From contig NZ_RQFT01000008.1 of the NCBI RefSeq assembly GCF_004769525.1, positions 1 to 64,000 on the forward strand: DNA of 64,000 nucleotides, written 5' to 3'. This DNA comes from Leptospira bouyouniensis (GTDB lineage Bacteria > Spirochaetota > Leptospiria > Leptospirales > Leptospiraceae). Position numbers and translations under genes: made by a program. The stretch's first letter is position 1; the number at the start of each line of letters is the position of its first letter. Of the stretch, positions 56,276-64,000 are shown in pieces. The notes below the pieces were generated by a model. That model saw nothing but the letters and a program-made list of their open reading frames with translations. It was not told where the DNA came from and did not search any database.

Positions 56276-56651
56276 TTTATATCCTCCAGGCCACTGTGAA
56301 CAGTGGGGCAAGTGTTAAATCGTTTTCCGCCAGGTATATATGTACGCCTAGCGTTTTTTTAAAATGAAATTGTCGGAATTTTTGGCAAGTCTAAATAGAT
56401 TATTTTCCTCTTGAAACCTTTGACATCGTTCTAACATCACCTAACAATTATTAATACCAAAAGACTTCCTTTCTTTCCTGCAAAAAAGAACCAATCCGTT
56501 TCCCATTTCAGACAATGATAATATCTTACGCCGATTTCCAATCGATTGATCCATTTTAACAGATTTAAGATCCGTTATAATGAATACCGCTTCCCCTTTT
56601 GCTCCTAATTGATGAAACCGTTCTTAAGAATTTTAATTTTAGGAGAATTCC
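56276..56651. other. Divergent intergenic region acpP / lipoprotein C
   Basis: 376 bases without a gene. It must hold the acpP promoter (minus) and the lipoprotein C promoter (plus). A palindrome TTCTTAAGAA lies at 56621-56630, just before the AGGAG site of the lipoprotein. No other structure stood out. Confidence 0.45.
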
Positions 56652-58142
56652 ATGATTCAGAAATGGACAAAAACTCTTTCCACAATCCTCCTCGTTTCTT
56701 TTTTCGCATCTTGCGCTGATAAAAAAGAGGACAATAATGTATTACTGGCGGGGTTACTTTTCCTTGCTGCCAACCAAATCAAAGTGAATACCGCTAGTGA
56801 TCTGGTGAACGAATCAGCAGATGATTACAACCAAAACAATTGGGGACTGATCACTCCGCAGACCTTGGCTCGATTTGTAACGAATTGGCCCGCAAACAAA
56901 CCAAATCATATCACGGGAAACTTGATCATCCTACAAACCGATGCGGCCGATCGCGTTGCAGGAGGAGCGGCTTCCCCTTATATCGCAGAAAACCCTGCCC
57001 AAGGTGTCTATGTCTACTTACTTGACGATTATAAACCAGCGAGTTTACCAAGCGGTGGTTTTCGATTCAACCAAACAAGAGATACAGGTTTATTTTCAAA
57101 CTCAGTTCGCTACCAAGCAAATGGTCAATTTGCGGATGATTGGCTCAAAACATTTGGTATCAATCTATCGAAAGATTTAGTTGTATTTGCGGTAGGTACG
57201 GGAAATGGAATTTCAGGTGGTGCCTATCCAAGCAAAGCTGTCGGGGCTGGTGCTGTCCAAGATATCACTCGAGGTGTGTATTGGTTACGGTATTGGGGAG
57301 CAGACATCAAAAACCTAGCGATTCTCAATGGGAACCTAAACAAAAAAGCAACAGGTGCAGGAATCCCACTTTCAGCAAGCCGTTCCGATATTAACTTGAA
57401 ACGAAACGGTGGATTCTCCGTAAAACAACTTCGCGTCGATAACACAGTCCTTACTTTGGGACTAGAAGATATATACGAAATTGCGAAATCAGGCGGGAAT
57501 GCCAATCTTTTTGGTATCACAGCAAAGCAACAAATTATCGATGCAAGACCAGCAGCACAATACGATGGATCGGCACAAGGCTTGAATGTAGCAAGAGATA
57601 CCCTTGTTGCGAATCCTGGAAACCAAGCGTATATCACAACTTCCTTCCAATCATCTGGTGCACCTTCTGCATCAGCGGGGAACCAAACATTTGTTCCGTT
57701 CGAAGGAAGTATCAAATCCTCAAAAACATTTCCTTGGTCTGATCTATTAAGAGATAACGCAGATGGATATGAATTTCTGGATAAAGCTGCATTGAAAACA
57801 TTATTTAATACAACTAGAGCTGTTTACACTCCAGGAACGACAATTGTTAGCCAATGCCGAACTAATTTTGAGGCGCAAGTGAATGGATTTGCCTCTTTGA
57901 ATATCCTTGGATATCCAACGGTCTATTATGATGGTTCTCTTGTGGAATGGACAGCACTTGTCGCAGGCCATGGGACAGTTTCCGTCAACCAAATACCAAC
58001 TGATTTTAAATGGAGAACAGATGACTCGAGTGTATCAAACTTCCTTTGGTATAACAATGCAACTCACGTCGTGCGCCCAGCGGTTAATCTCACAGCAACC
58101 ACAACAAAAAAATTCATCCAAGAAGACAAAGCTTACAAATAG
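56652..58142 (+). CDS. Tandem-rhodanese lipoprotein, loop Cys present (paralogue C)
   Basis: 496 residues with AGGAG before the ATG. Lipobox SFFASC gives Cys21. It shares with the 32568 protein DYNQNNWGLITPQTLARFVTNW, VKQLRVDNTVL, the rhodanese segment IIDARPAAQYDGS, FEGSIKSSKTFPWSDLL, and the active loop SQCRTNFEAQ followed by LGYPTVYYDGSLVEW. The Cys that would carry sulfane sulfur is present, though the loop (CRTNFE) departs from the classic CRTGxR. Both end with the same sequence (T-T-x-K-F/I-I-x-E-D-K-A-Y-K). It stands alone, far from the cytochrome locus. A hairpin terminator follows. Confidence 0.85.
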   Translation: MIQKWTKTLSTILLVSFFASCADKKEDNNVLLAGLLFLAANQIKVNTASDLVNESADDYNQNNWGLITPQTLARFVTNWPANKPNHITGNLIILQTDAADRVAGGAASPYIAENPAQGVYVYLLDDYKPASLPSGGFRFNQTRDTGLFSNSVRYQANGQFADDWLKTFGINLSKDLVVFAVGTGNGISGGAYPSKAVGAGAVQDITRGVYWLRYWGADIKNLAILNGNLNKKATGAGIPLSASRSDINLKRNGGFSVKQLRVDNTVLTLGLEDIYEIAKSGGNANLFGITAKQQIIDARPAAQYDGSAQGLNVARDTLVANPGNQAYITTSFQSSGAPSASAGNQTFVPFEGSIKSSKTFPWSDLLRDNADGYEFLDKAALKTLFNTTRAVYTPGTTIVSQCRTNFEAQVNGFASLNILGYPTVYYDGSLVEWTALVAGHGTVSVNQIPTDFKWRTDDSSVSNFLWYNNATHVVRPAVNLTATTTKKFIQEDKAYK

Positions 58143-58173
58143 TTCTGAATCTTTTCCCAGTTTACCCGCACTC

Positions 58174-58205
58174 GTCTCCTGGTTAACGCCAGGGGACATC
58201 CTTTT
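58174..58205 (+). terminator. Hairpin terminator after lipoprotein C
   Basis: GTCTCCTGG (58174-58182) pairs with CCAGGGGAC (58189-58197) with one G-U pair and a 6-base loop; a short T-run (CTTTTC) follows. Likely ends the lipoprotein transcript. Confidence 0.6.
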
Positions 58206-58250
58206 CGAATTTCCCTTTTCAATTTTAGTTTTCCTTCCTATTTTGTCTCT

Positions 58251-60155
58251 ATGGCAAGGAATGAAAAAGAAGAGTCCATTCAAATTGGATTTCGAGAAGC
58301 ATTGGCATTAATTTTACCTTACTTTCGAAAGAAAATTTGGATCCAGTTTCGTTCTGTGATTTGGATTGTCCTTTACCTCACTCTCTTCCAACTCCTTGTG
58401 TTACGTGTGCCTATCAAAGAGGCAGGTCTTATCACTTTAGGAATTGTTTCTGTGATCATCGGGCTTAGTTTTTTTTTGGAAGGTTTATTCATCGGTCTCA
58501 TGCCACTTGGGGAAGCTTTAGGACTTAAACTTCCACAAAAATTAGGCATCGTAAGCATCATGGTATTTTCCATCTTACTGGGAATGGGTGCAACATTAGC
58601 GGAACCTGCGATTGCCATCTTAAAAGCTTGTGGCAGTAAAGTCACACCATGGGAAGCACCTTTACTCTATTATTTGTTAAACGAAGGTTCTGATACCCTT
58701 TATATCTCTATCGCAACAGGCGTTGGGATTTCAGTGCTTTTAGGGATGTTACGTTTTTTATATGGATTTTCATTGTCCAAAGTTTTAATCCCTTCGATTC
58801 TTTTATTGTTAGGTGTGAGTATTTTTGCCTACTTCGATGAAAATCTAAAATACATATCCGGACTTGCTTGGGATTCAGGTGCTGTAACAACGGGACCTGT
58901 AACGGTTCCCCTCGTTGTAGCATTAGGAATTGGAATTTCAAAAGTATCAGAAAAAAATGAACAAAGTAGTGCCTATGGGGTGGTAACCCTTGCCTCATTA
59001 TTCCCCATCCTATCAGTTTTTATGGTAGGGATTTACTTTTCAATGCAAGTTCCCAAGCCAATGTTAGAAGGAGAATTTTTCCAAAAAGAAATCCATTCAA
59101 CGAAAGGTAAATTTTTGTTAGGTGGAAAAACAAAGGAATTCGAAACGAATCAAAAAACAAGCTCCGTACCAAATACCCGTAAAAAGATTCCAAAAGGGAT
59201 AGGAAATCATATCTTCGATGCATTTATGATTGCCCTTCGAGCCATTTTACCTTTGTCCATTTTTTTGATCGTTGTATTGTATTTGGTATTAAAAGAAAAA
59301 ATTCCGTATCCAGAAGAGGTAAGGCTTGGCATTCTATTTTCGGTGATTGGACTCACGATCTTCAATTTTGGAATCATGTTTGGACTGAACCAATTAGGAG
59401 ACCAAGTGGGATGGAAACTTCCTTCCACGTTTCGTTCCATCGAACTCACTGACTCTACGAAGTACATTCAAAACTTTAATCCCAAAGCAGTTTTTACTGC
59501 CCTGAACGAAGAAGGAAAGGAAGAGAAATTCTTTTACCTAAAGGAACGAAAATCCTACACAGAAATTCCCTACAGAGAAGAAAATTGGGACCAATCTAAA
59601 AAAGTTTATGAATTCACTCCCATCCATGGACCAATTTTTGGAAAAGAAGACAACTTACTTGGTTATGGTATTGTATTGGTTTTTGCTTTTGTATTAGGAT
59701 ACTCTGCCACATTAGCCGAACCAGCGTTATCTGCTCTTGGTAATGCTGTGGAGGAAACCACTGTTGGAACATTTCGAAAATCACTTCTCATCCAATCCGT
59801 TGCTATTGGAGTTGGGTTTGGGACATTGATTGGTATTTTAAAAATCATTTTGGAGATTCCTATCGTTTGGATTTTAGTCCCGGTATATTTATTTTTATTA
59901 ATTTTAAATCGATTGAGTAAACCTGAGTTCATCGAAATTGCTTGGGATAGTGCGGGTGTGACCACAGGCCCCATCACCGTCCCCCTTGTGATTGCCATGG
60001 GACTTGGGATCGGAAACCAATTGGGAACAACGGATGGATTTGGAATTTTGGCATGCGCTTCAGCATTTCCTATTCTCACAGTTTTAGTCATGGGGATCCT
60101 TGTCGAAAATTCTCGTAAACTTTCGTTAGACGATTCGGAACAAAAACAAAAGTAA
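58251..60155 (+). CDS. DUF1538 tandem membrane protein, putative transporter
   Basis: 634 residues with two homologous DUF1538 halves (about 20-270 and 320-615). Each has a ...ATLAEPA... motif (GMGATLAEPAIAILK and GYSATLAEPALSALG) and a ...TTGPxTVPL... motif (WDSGAVTTGPVTVPLVVALG and WDSAGVTTGPITVPLVIAMG), with about six helices per half. The duplicated, probably inverted-pair motifs look like a secondary transporter with pore loops. A soluble insert of about 130 residues sits in the second half. A PII-like gene follows after 4 bases, a pairing known for this family. Confidence 0.82.
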   Translation: MARNEKEESIQIGFREALALILPYFRKKIWIQFRSVIWIVLYLTLFQLLVLRVPIKEAGLITLGIVSVIIGLSFFLEGLFIGLMPLGEALGLKLPQKLGIVSIMVFSILLGMGATLAEPAIAILKACGSKVTPWEAPLLYYLLNEGSDTLYISIATGVGISVLLGMLRFLYGFSLSKVLIPSILLLLGVSIFAYFDENLKYISGLAWDSGAVTTGPVTVPLVVALGIGISKVSEKNEQSSAYGVVTLASLFPILSVFMVGIYFSMQVPKPMLEGEFFQKEIHSTKGKFLLGGKTKEFETNQKTSSVPNTRKKIPKGIGNHIFDAFMIALRAILPLSIFLIVVLYLVLKEKIPYPEEVRLGILFSVIGLTIFNFGIMFGLNQLGDQVGWKLPSTFRSIELTDSTKYIQNFNPKAVFTALNEEGKEEKFFYLKERKSYTEIPYREENWDQSKKVYEFTPIHGPIFGKEDNLLGYGIVLVFAFVLGYSATLAEPALSALGNAVEETTVGTFRKSLLIQSVAIGVGFGTLIGILKIILEIPIVWILVPVYLFLLILNRLSKPEFIEIAWDSAGVTTGPITVPLVIAMGLGIGNQLGTTDGFGILACASAFPILTVLVMGILVENSRKLSLDDSEQKQK

Positions 60156-60159
60156 CCTT

Positions 60160-61278
60160 ATGAAACAGAAAATGTCTAGGATCACTGCCATTGTCCATCG
60201 AGACCTAACAGAATCAGTGATTTCCGCTTTCAAAAAAAACGGAATTCTGTATTACCATTTAGAACAAGGAAGGTATCCGGTTCTTGCCAAAAGAGGAGTA
60301 TGGTTTTTGGATTTTTACCAAAACCAATCCATTATCGATACTCCCGTTTCTATATTTGAAATCCTATGTGAAGAGAAGTCAGAAAATTTTTTACTCTCCC
60401 TCATCCGCGATTCTGCAGAGCTCAATGTACCAGGGCATGGAAGTGTCTATTCAGAATCCATCAATTCCGTAGGAGAAACACCGATTGGGTACACATTTAC
60501 ATCCAAAGAAAAAAGGGAACCAATTGGATTTACGGGTCTTACTGGAATTTTTTGTGTGTTACCGAGGGGTTCTGCTGAACCAATCGCTCGTTTGGTGTTA
60601 CAAAATGGAATTGCTGTTCCTACCATAAGTTTTGGAACAGGGACTGGCCTTCGAGATCGATTGGGACTATTAAGGATTACAATCCCCAAAGAAAAAGAAA
60701 TCCTAAAACTTGTGGTTCATTCTTCAGACAGTGAACATGTACTCGATTTTATGATTGAAGTGGGTCGATTGGATTTACCAGGTAGAGGTTTTATTTTTGA
60801 ATTCCCCGTTGGGAAAGGCCTTCTCAATACAAAAGTGAGTTTGGAAGGACCCAAACAGGCCGCAAGCATGGACCAAATTATATCCGCCTTAGATCAGTTA
60901 TATGGAAATATGGATTGGAGGAAAAAATCTAACCAATTTAGAATTTCTACGAGGCATAGGAATTATTTTGAAGGAGTGAATTTAGTCCTTAACTGTAAAG
61001 AAGAGATGATGGAATTTGTAACAAGTGCCTTACGTAAAGTCGGTGTGACAAGTTCCACCATTTCACTCAACCGACTTTTCCATACAGGAATTACAGATAG
61101 TGTTTTTACACCTGCAAGAGAAGTGGCGACAGTCCTCATCCCAAAAAAAAATCTCACAGAAGTGATCGAAGTTTTAAACGAGATCCATTTTTTTTCATCA
61201 AGTTTCGAAGGCATTGCCTATACAATGGAAATTCCCAGAGCCTTCTCTTACCAATCGAAGAAATCGAAATCCAAATAG
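60160..61278 (+). CDS. Triple PII-like signalling protein
   Basis: 372 residues built from three tandem PII-like ferredoxin-fold modules: about 1-100 (RITAIVHRDLTESVISAFKKNG), 125-245 (LTGIFCVLPRGSAEPIARLV and GLLRITIPKEKEI), and 260-365 (NYFEGVNLVLNCKEEMMEFV). Classic PII proteins have one module of about 112 residues and form trimers, so a three-module chain could mimic a trimer. No GlnB-type uridylylation Tyr loop is seen. Position next to the DUF1538 transporter suggests it gates or senses for it. Confidence 0.75.
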   Translation: MKQKMSRITAIVHRDLTESVISAFKKNGILYYHLEQGRYPVLAKRGVWFLDFYQNQSIIDTPVSIFEILCEEKSENFLLSLIRDSAELNVPGHGSVYSESINSVGETPIGYTFTSKEKREPIGFTGLTGIFCVLPRGSAEPIARLVLQNGIAVPTISFGTGTGLRDRLGLLRITIPKEKEILKLVVHSSDSEHVLDFMIEVGRLDLPGRGFIFEFPVGKGLLNTKVSLEGPKQAASMDQIISALDQLYGNMDWRKKSNQFRISTRHRNYFEGVNLVLNCKEEMMEFVTSALRKVGVTSSTISLNRLFHTGITDSVFTPAREVATVLIPKKNLTEVIEVLNEIHFFSSSFEGIAYTMEIPRAFSYQSKKSKSK

Positions 61279-61337
61279 AGCAGAAATGTAGGATTAAAAA
61301 AATGGGATCAAAGGAATTCTATTTCAATTTGAATCGA

Positions 61338-61841
61338 TTATCGAATCAAACGCTCATAAATTTGCAAAAAAATCACACCTAAACCACCGATCGTTGCCCC
61401 CACAATTGGGATCCCTAAAATTCGTATGGTAAAGTTGATGGCATCCAATCTTTTTTCAATGGATTCAAAACGAGCATCCATTGTCGATTGCATGGATTCA
61501 AAACGAGCATCCATTGTCGATTGCATGGATTCAAAACGAGCATCTATCGTTGATTGCATAGATTCAAAACGAGCATCCATATTTGTTTGAAAAGATTCGA
61601 ATCTAAGATTCATCTCATTTCGCAAAGATTCTGACCTTTGGTTCATCTCATAGCGAATGGAATCGAATCCAGTTCTCACTTCCTGGTGCATGGGAAGAAT
61701 CTTTGTTTCTTGCATGTTGGTCAAACCTTGGTCTCGTTTCGCTTCAATAGTATCAACGATCCAGTCTTGGATTGCAACCGCGATTTTCGTATCGATGTGG
61801 GCTTTTTCTAGAATTTGATATAGTTTTGGTTGGGTACGCAT
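61338..61841 (-). CDS. Coiled-coil protein with 11-residue repeats and C-terminal membrane helix
   Basis: About 167 residues from the ATG at 61841 (weak AGAGAAA site; a GTG at 61886 is possible). N-terminal helical part (YQILEKAHIDTKIAVAIQDW). Next comes a run of nearly identical 11-residue units, M-Q-S-T-(I/M)-D-A-R-F-E-S, preceded by looser copies, forming a long heptad/hendecad coiled coil. A C-terminal hydrophobic helix follows (ILGIPIVGATIGGLGVIFL). This resembles DUF1640-like membrane-anchored coiled coils. Exact DNA repeats mean length may vary between strains. Confidence 0.7.
   Translation of the reverse strand: MRTQPKLYQILEKAHIDTKIAVAIQDWIVDTIEAKRDQGLTNMQETKILPMHQEVRTGFDSIRYEMNQRSESLRNEMNLRFESFQTNMDARFESMQSTIDARFESMQSTMDARFESMQSTMDARFESIEKRLDAINFTIRILGIPIVGATIGGLGVIFLQIYERLIR
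61459..61590. repeat. 33-base tandem repeat within the coiled-coil gene
   Basis: Four in-frame 33-base units: 61459-61491 and 61492-61524 are identical, 61525-61557 differs at a few bases, and 61558-61590 is degenerate. Each encodes one 11-residue coiled-coil unit. No spacers, so not CRISPR. Confidence 0.9.
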
Positions 61842-61949
61842 TGATTTCTCTTTGATATAGGAGAAATAATGCGCTCTTGGTTCCACATTTTATGACAAAA
61901 TCCTCCACTTGAGAATTCATTACCCCAAGTGGAAGGAATGATCCAAATT

Positions 61950-62711
61950 TTAGTGACCGCCACCTGGTAAAAATCCACCGCCATTGATATCAAGGATATG
62001 ACCTGTGATAAAAGAAGATGCGTCAGATGCTAAGAAGGCAATTCCGTTTGCGATGTCTTCAGGAAGACCAGCACGTTTTAACGGGATCGCTTGCACCATA
62101 CCATGTCTGATGTTTTCAGGGATTGCTTCTGTCATTTCTGTTGCGATAAAACCTGGAGCAATTGCATTACAACGAACCTTTCTAGATGCCATTTCAAGTG
62201 CCACAGCTTTTGTGAAACCAATCACACCCGCTTTTGAAGCAGAATAGTTTGTTTGTCCTATGTTTCCGTTTTCACCAGAGATAGAAGATAAGTTGATGAT
62301 GGATCCACCATTTTCTTGTTTCATCATCACTTTGATTGCTGCTTGTGTACAGAGGTAAGTTCCAGTTAGGTTTACAGCAATGACTGCATCCCACTGCTCT
62401 TTTTTCATTCTCATAAGGAGAGTGTCGCGAGTGATACCAGCGTTATTCACAAGGATATCAACTGATCCAAATTCTTTTTTGGCGGAATCAATTAGTTTTT
62501 GAGCATCTTCTTCGACCGAAACGTTTGCTACAACAGCAATTGCTTTATAACCTTTAGATTTAAGTTCTTCTGCAGTTGCATTGGTTGCTTCTGGGTTCAT
62601 GTCCGCTACAACGATGTTTGCACCAAGTGATGCAAGTTTCAAACATGTTGCCTTTCCAATTCCTCTTGCACCACCAGTTACGATGGCCGTTTTACCTGAT
62701 AAACTGATCAT
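61950..62711 (-). CDS. fabG: 3-oxoacyl-[acyl-carrier-protein] reductase FabG
   Basis: 253 residues. NADPH-dependent reduction in the fatty-acid elongation cycle. Short-chain dehydrogenase features: TGGARGIGKAT (cofactor loop), NNAGITRD, and the catalytic Ser-Tyr-Lys in INLSSISGENG...NYSASKAG, plus PGFIATEMTEAIPE. FabG-type end with an extra Gly-rich tail (GGGFLPGGGH). AGAGGA precedes the ATG. It follows plsX after about 140 A+T-rich bases, so it may have its own promoter. Confidence 0.93.
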   Translation of the reverse strand: MISLSGKTAIVTGGARGIGKATCLKLASLGANIVVADMNPEATNATAEELKSKGYKAIAVVANVSVEEDAQKLIDSAKKEFGSVDILVNNAGITRDTLLMRMKKEQWDAVIAVNLTGTYLCTQAAIKVMMKQENGGSIINLSSISGENGNIGQTNYSASKAGVIGFTKAVALEMASRKVRCNAIAPGFIATEMTEAIPENIRHGMVQAIPLKRAGLPEDIANGIAFLASDASSFITGHILDINGGGFLPGGGH

Positions 62712-62850
62712 TTTTGTTTCCTCTTTTTTTCTAATTCCTAAACAATTTACTTAACGAAATCCTAAACAAATAAATTAAAAATATCCCAACTATGTGTTTA
62801 CCAAGAATAAATAAGCAAAACAAACGTTATTCGAAAAAAACAAAACACGG

Positions 62851-63873
62851 CTAATTGGAATCTCCTAATATGGTTTTGTATTCACCGAGTCTTTCGCGTA
62901 TTCTTTCATTGATCTGATGTTTGGCACATTCTGAAATCACTCTCACTGCATTTTTGACAGCTAACGCATTGGAAGACCCATGTCCAATCATACAAATGCC
63001 TTCCACACCTAATAGAAGTGCGCCGCCATATTCAGCATAATCTAAACGTTTTTTTACTGCGGTAAATGTAGATTTTAATAATAAGGCTCCCGTTTGAGCA
63101 AGACTCGATTGCCGAATGGAATTTCTTAAAACGTTAAAAATAGATTTAGCAAGTCCTTCTGTTGCTTTTAAAACAATGTTTCCTATAAAACCATCACATA
63201 CAACAACATCAACTTCGCGACCACTTCCATATAAATCACGGCCTTCTACATTCCCAACAAAGTTAAATGGAATTTTTTTTAAGAGATCAAAGGTTTTGAC
63301 AGAAACGGTATTTCCTTTTTTGTCTTCTTCCCCATTCGAAAGAATACCTACCTTTGGATTTTTAACACCAAAGAGTTCACGTGAATAAATTTCACCCATG
63401 ATGGCAAACTGCGCTAAGTATTCTGGTTTGCAGTCTACATTGGCACCAGCATCTAACAAAATAACAGGTGGTCCTTCTTCTCTTGGAATTGGTGCAGCAA
63501 TAGGAGGTCGCAAAACACCTGGTAGTCGACCAAGATGTAATAATGCAGCGGCCATAGTAGCGCCAGTGTTTCCAGGTGAAAACACACCGATACATTCTTT
63601 GTCTGCTACCAAACGAACTGCTTTGACTACGGAAGAATCCTCCATAGCACGGACTGCTATCGAAGGAGAATCATTCATACCGATGATCTCGGTAGAATGT
63701 ACGACACGGATTTTCTCTGTGTCATAATCGAATTTTAACAGGATATCAAGTAACTCTTGTTCATCGCCAACAAGCGAAACAGACAGTCCGAATTCTCGTA
63801 CTGCCAGTACCGCGCCCTCGACGATTGCTTCAGGGCCGTAATCTCCGCTCATCGCGTCCACGGCGACCCACAT
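62851..63873 (-). CDS. plsX: Acyl-ACP:phosphate acyltransferase PlsX
   Basis: 340 residues. Makes acyl-phosphate from acyl-ACP, the first committed step toward phosphatidic acid. Family start [19 protein letters not shown], middle [25 protein letters not shown] and [21 protein letters not shown], then [21 protein letters not shown], all characteristic. It begins 5 bases after the rpmF stop, the standard rpmF-plsX pairing. The encoded product feeds the phosphatidylserine branch that ends in the PSD domain at 19.3 kb. Confidence 0.95.
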   Translation of the reverse strand: MWVAVDAMSGDYGPEAIVEGAVLAVREFGLSVSLVGDEQELLDILLKFDYDTEKIRVVHSTEIIGMNDSPSIAVRAMEDSSVVKAVRLVADKECIGVFSPGNTGATMAAALLHLGRLPGVLRPPIAAPIPREEGPPVILLDAGANVDCKPEYLAQFAIMGEIYSRELFGVKNPKVGILSNGEEDKKGNTVSVKTFDLLKKIPFNFVGNVEGRDLYGSGREVDVVVCDGFIGNIVLKATEGLAKSIFNVLRNSIRQSSLAQTGALLLKSTFTAVKKRLDYAEYGGALLLGVEGICMIGHGSSNALAVKNAVRVISECAKHQINERIRERLGEYKTILGDSN

Positions 63874-63878
63874 AACGG

Positions 63879-64000
63879 TTAGTTATCTTCGGTTGTTTTT
63901 TTAACTTTTTGAGCGACTACGAGTTTTCCCTTATAAAAACCGCAATAAGGGCAAACACGGTGGGACAGAACAAATGATCCACAATTGGAACACGGGTTTA
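63879..64000 (-). CDS. rpmF: 50S ribosomal protein L32, C-terminal part (cut by window edge)
   Basis: The last 39 codons are present: [20 protein letters not shown] and then [12 protein letters not shown]...ED N-stop. The paired CxxC motifs (CSNC and CPYC) are the zinc-binding type of L32, and the [14 protein letters not shown] segment is characteristic. The start lies beyond 64000. Directly upstream of plsX. Confidence 0.92.
   Translation of the reverse strand, partial: NPCSNCGSFVLSHRVCPYCGFYKGKLVVAQKVKKTTEDN

Noticed and set aside
61459..61590. Possible CRISPR array
   Set aside because: The 33-base units are directly adjacent with no spacers and are in frame with a coiled-coil gene.

Overview
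The window is a stretch of chromosome from a diderm spirochaete, almost certainly Leptospira and most like the saprophytic (L. biflexa-type) group. Evidence for this: A+T-rich DNA, AGGAG-type ribosome binding sites, many lipoproteins with relaxed spirochaetal lipoboxes, an LPS gene (lpxD), and a flagellar export block with FliY. The genus call is an inference from gene content; the species cannot be read from the sequence. No tRNA, rRNA, insertion sequence, phage or CRISPR array was recognised.

Layout. 0.2-7.3 kb holds envelope and lipoprotein genes, Dps, two alpha/beta hydrolases and an SH3-like exported protein. 7.4-10.3 kb holds an aminotransferase and a bacterial XPB helicase. 10.7-18.9 kb is a tightly overlapping minus-strand flagellar type III export operon, fliY-fliO-fliP-fliQ-fliR-flhB-flhA, ending in dusA. 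19-25 kb carries an unusual fusion of an amino-acid/Na+ symporter to phosphatidylserine decarboxylase, small cytosolic genes, lpxD and an OmpA-like protein.

25-38 kb is the most unusual region: a two-armed divergent locus around position 29.9 kb. The minus arm reads rhodanese, pentaheme cytochrome c, GT2, GT-C, GT-A. The plus arm reads DUF4395 membrane protein, a second GT-C paralogue, an XRE-cupin regulator, a tandem-rhodanese lipoprotein, a small exported protein, an outer-membrane barrel, a second rhodanese-like lipoprotein and a second pentaheme cytochrome. The second rhodanese-like lipoprotein lacks the active-site cysteine but ends in a glycine-rich tail with cysteine third from the C-terminus, as in the sulfur carrier SoxY. 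I infer an undescribed cell-surface or periplasmic sulfur-transfer and electron-transfer system. A MetZ-like sulfhydrylase lies next to it.

39-50 kb holds two MacB/Lol-type ABC systems and a long operon of overlapping genes: permease, ATPase, McsA-McsB fusion, clpC, two envelope proteins, mtaB. The fused McsA/McsB protein directly before clpC suggests arginine-phosphorylation-guided ClpC proteolysis in a compact form. 50-56 kb holds two membrane proteins and the minus-strand run acpP-rnc-nudix-aroB-mscS-MORN. 56.6-61.8 kb carries a third rhodanese lipoprotein, a DUF1538 transporter with a triple PII-like partner, and a repeat-bearing coiled-coil gene, all lying between acpP and fabG. The right edge is fabG, plsX and the start-truncated rpmF.
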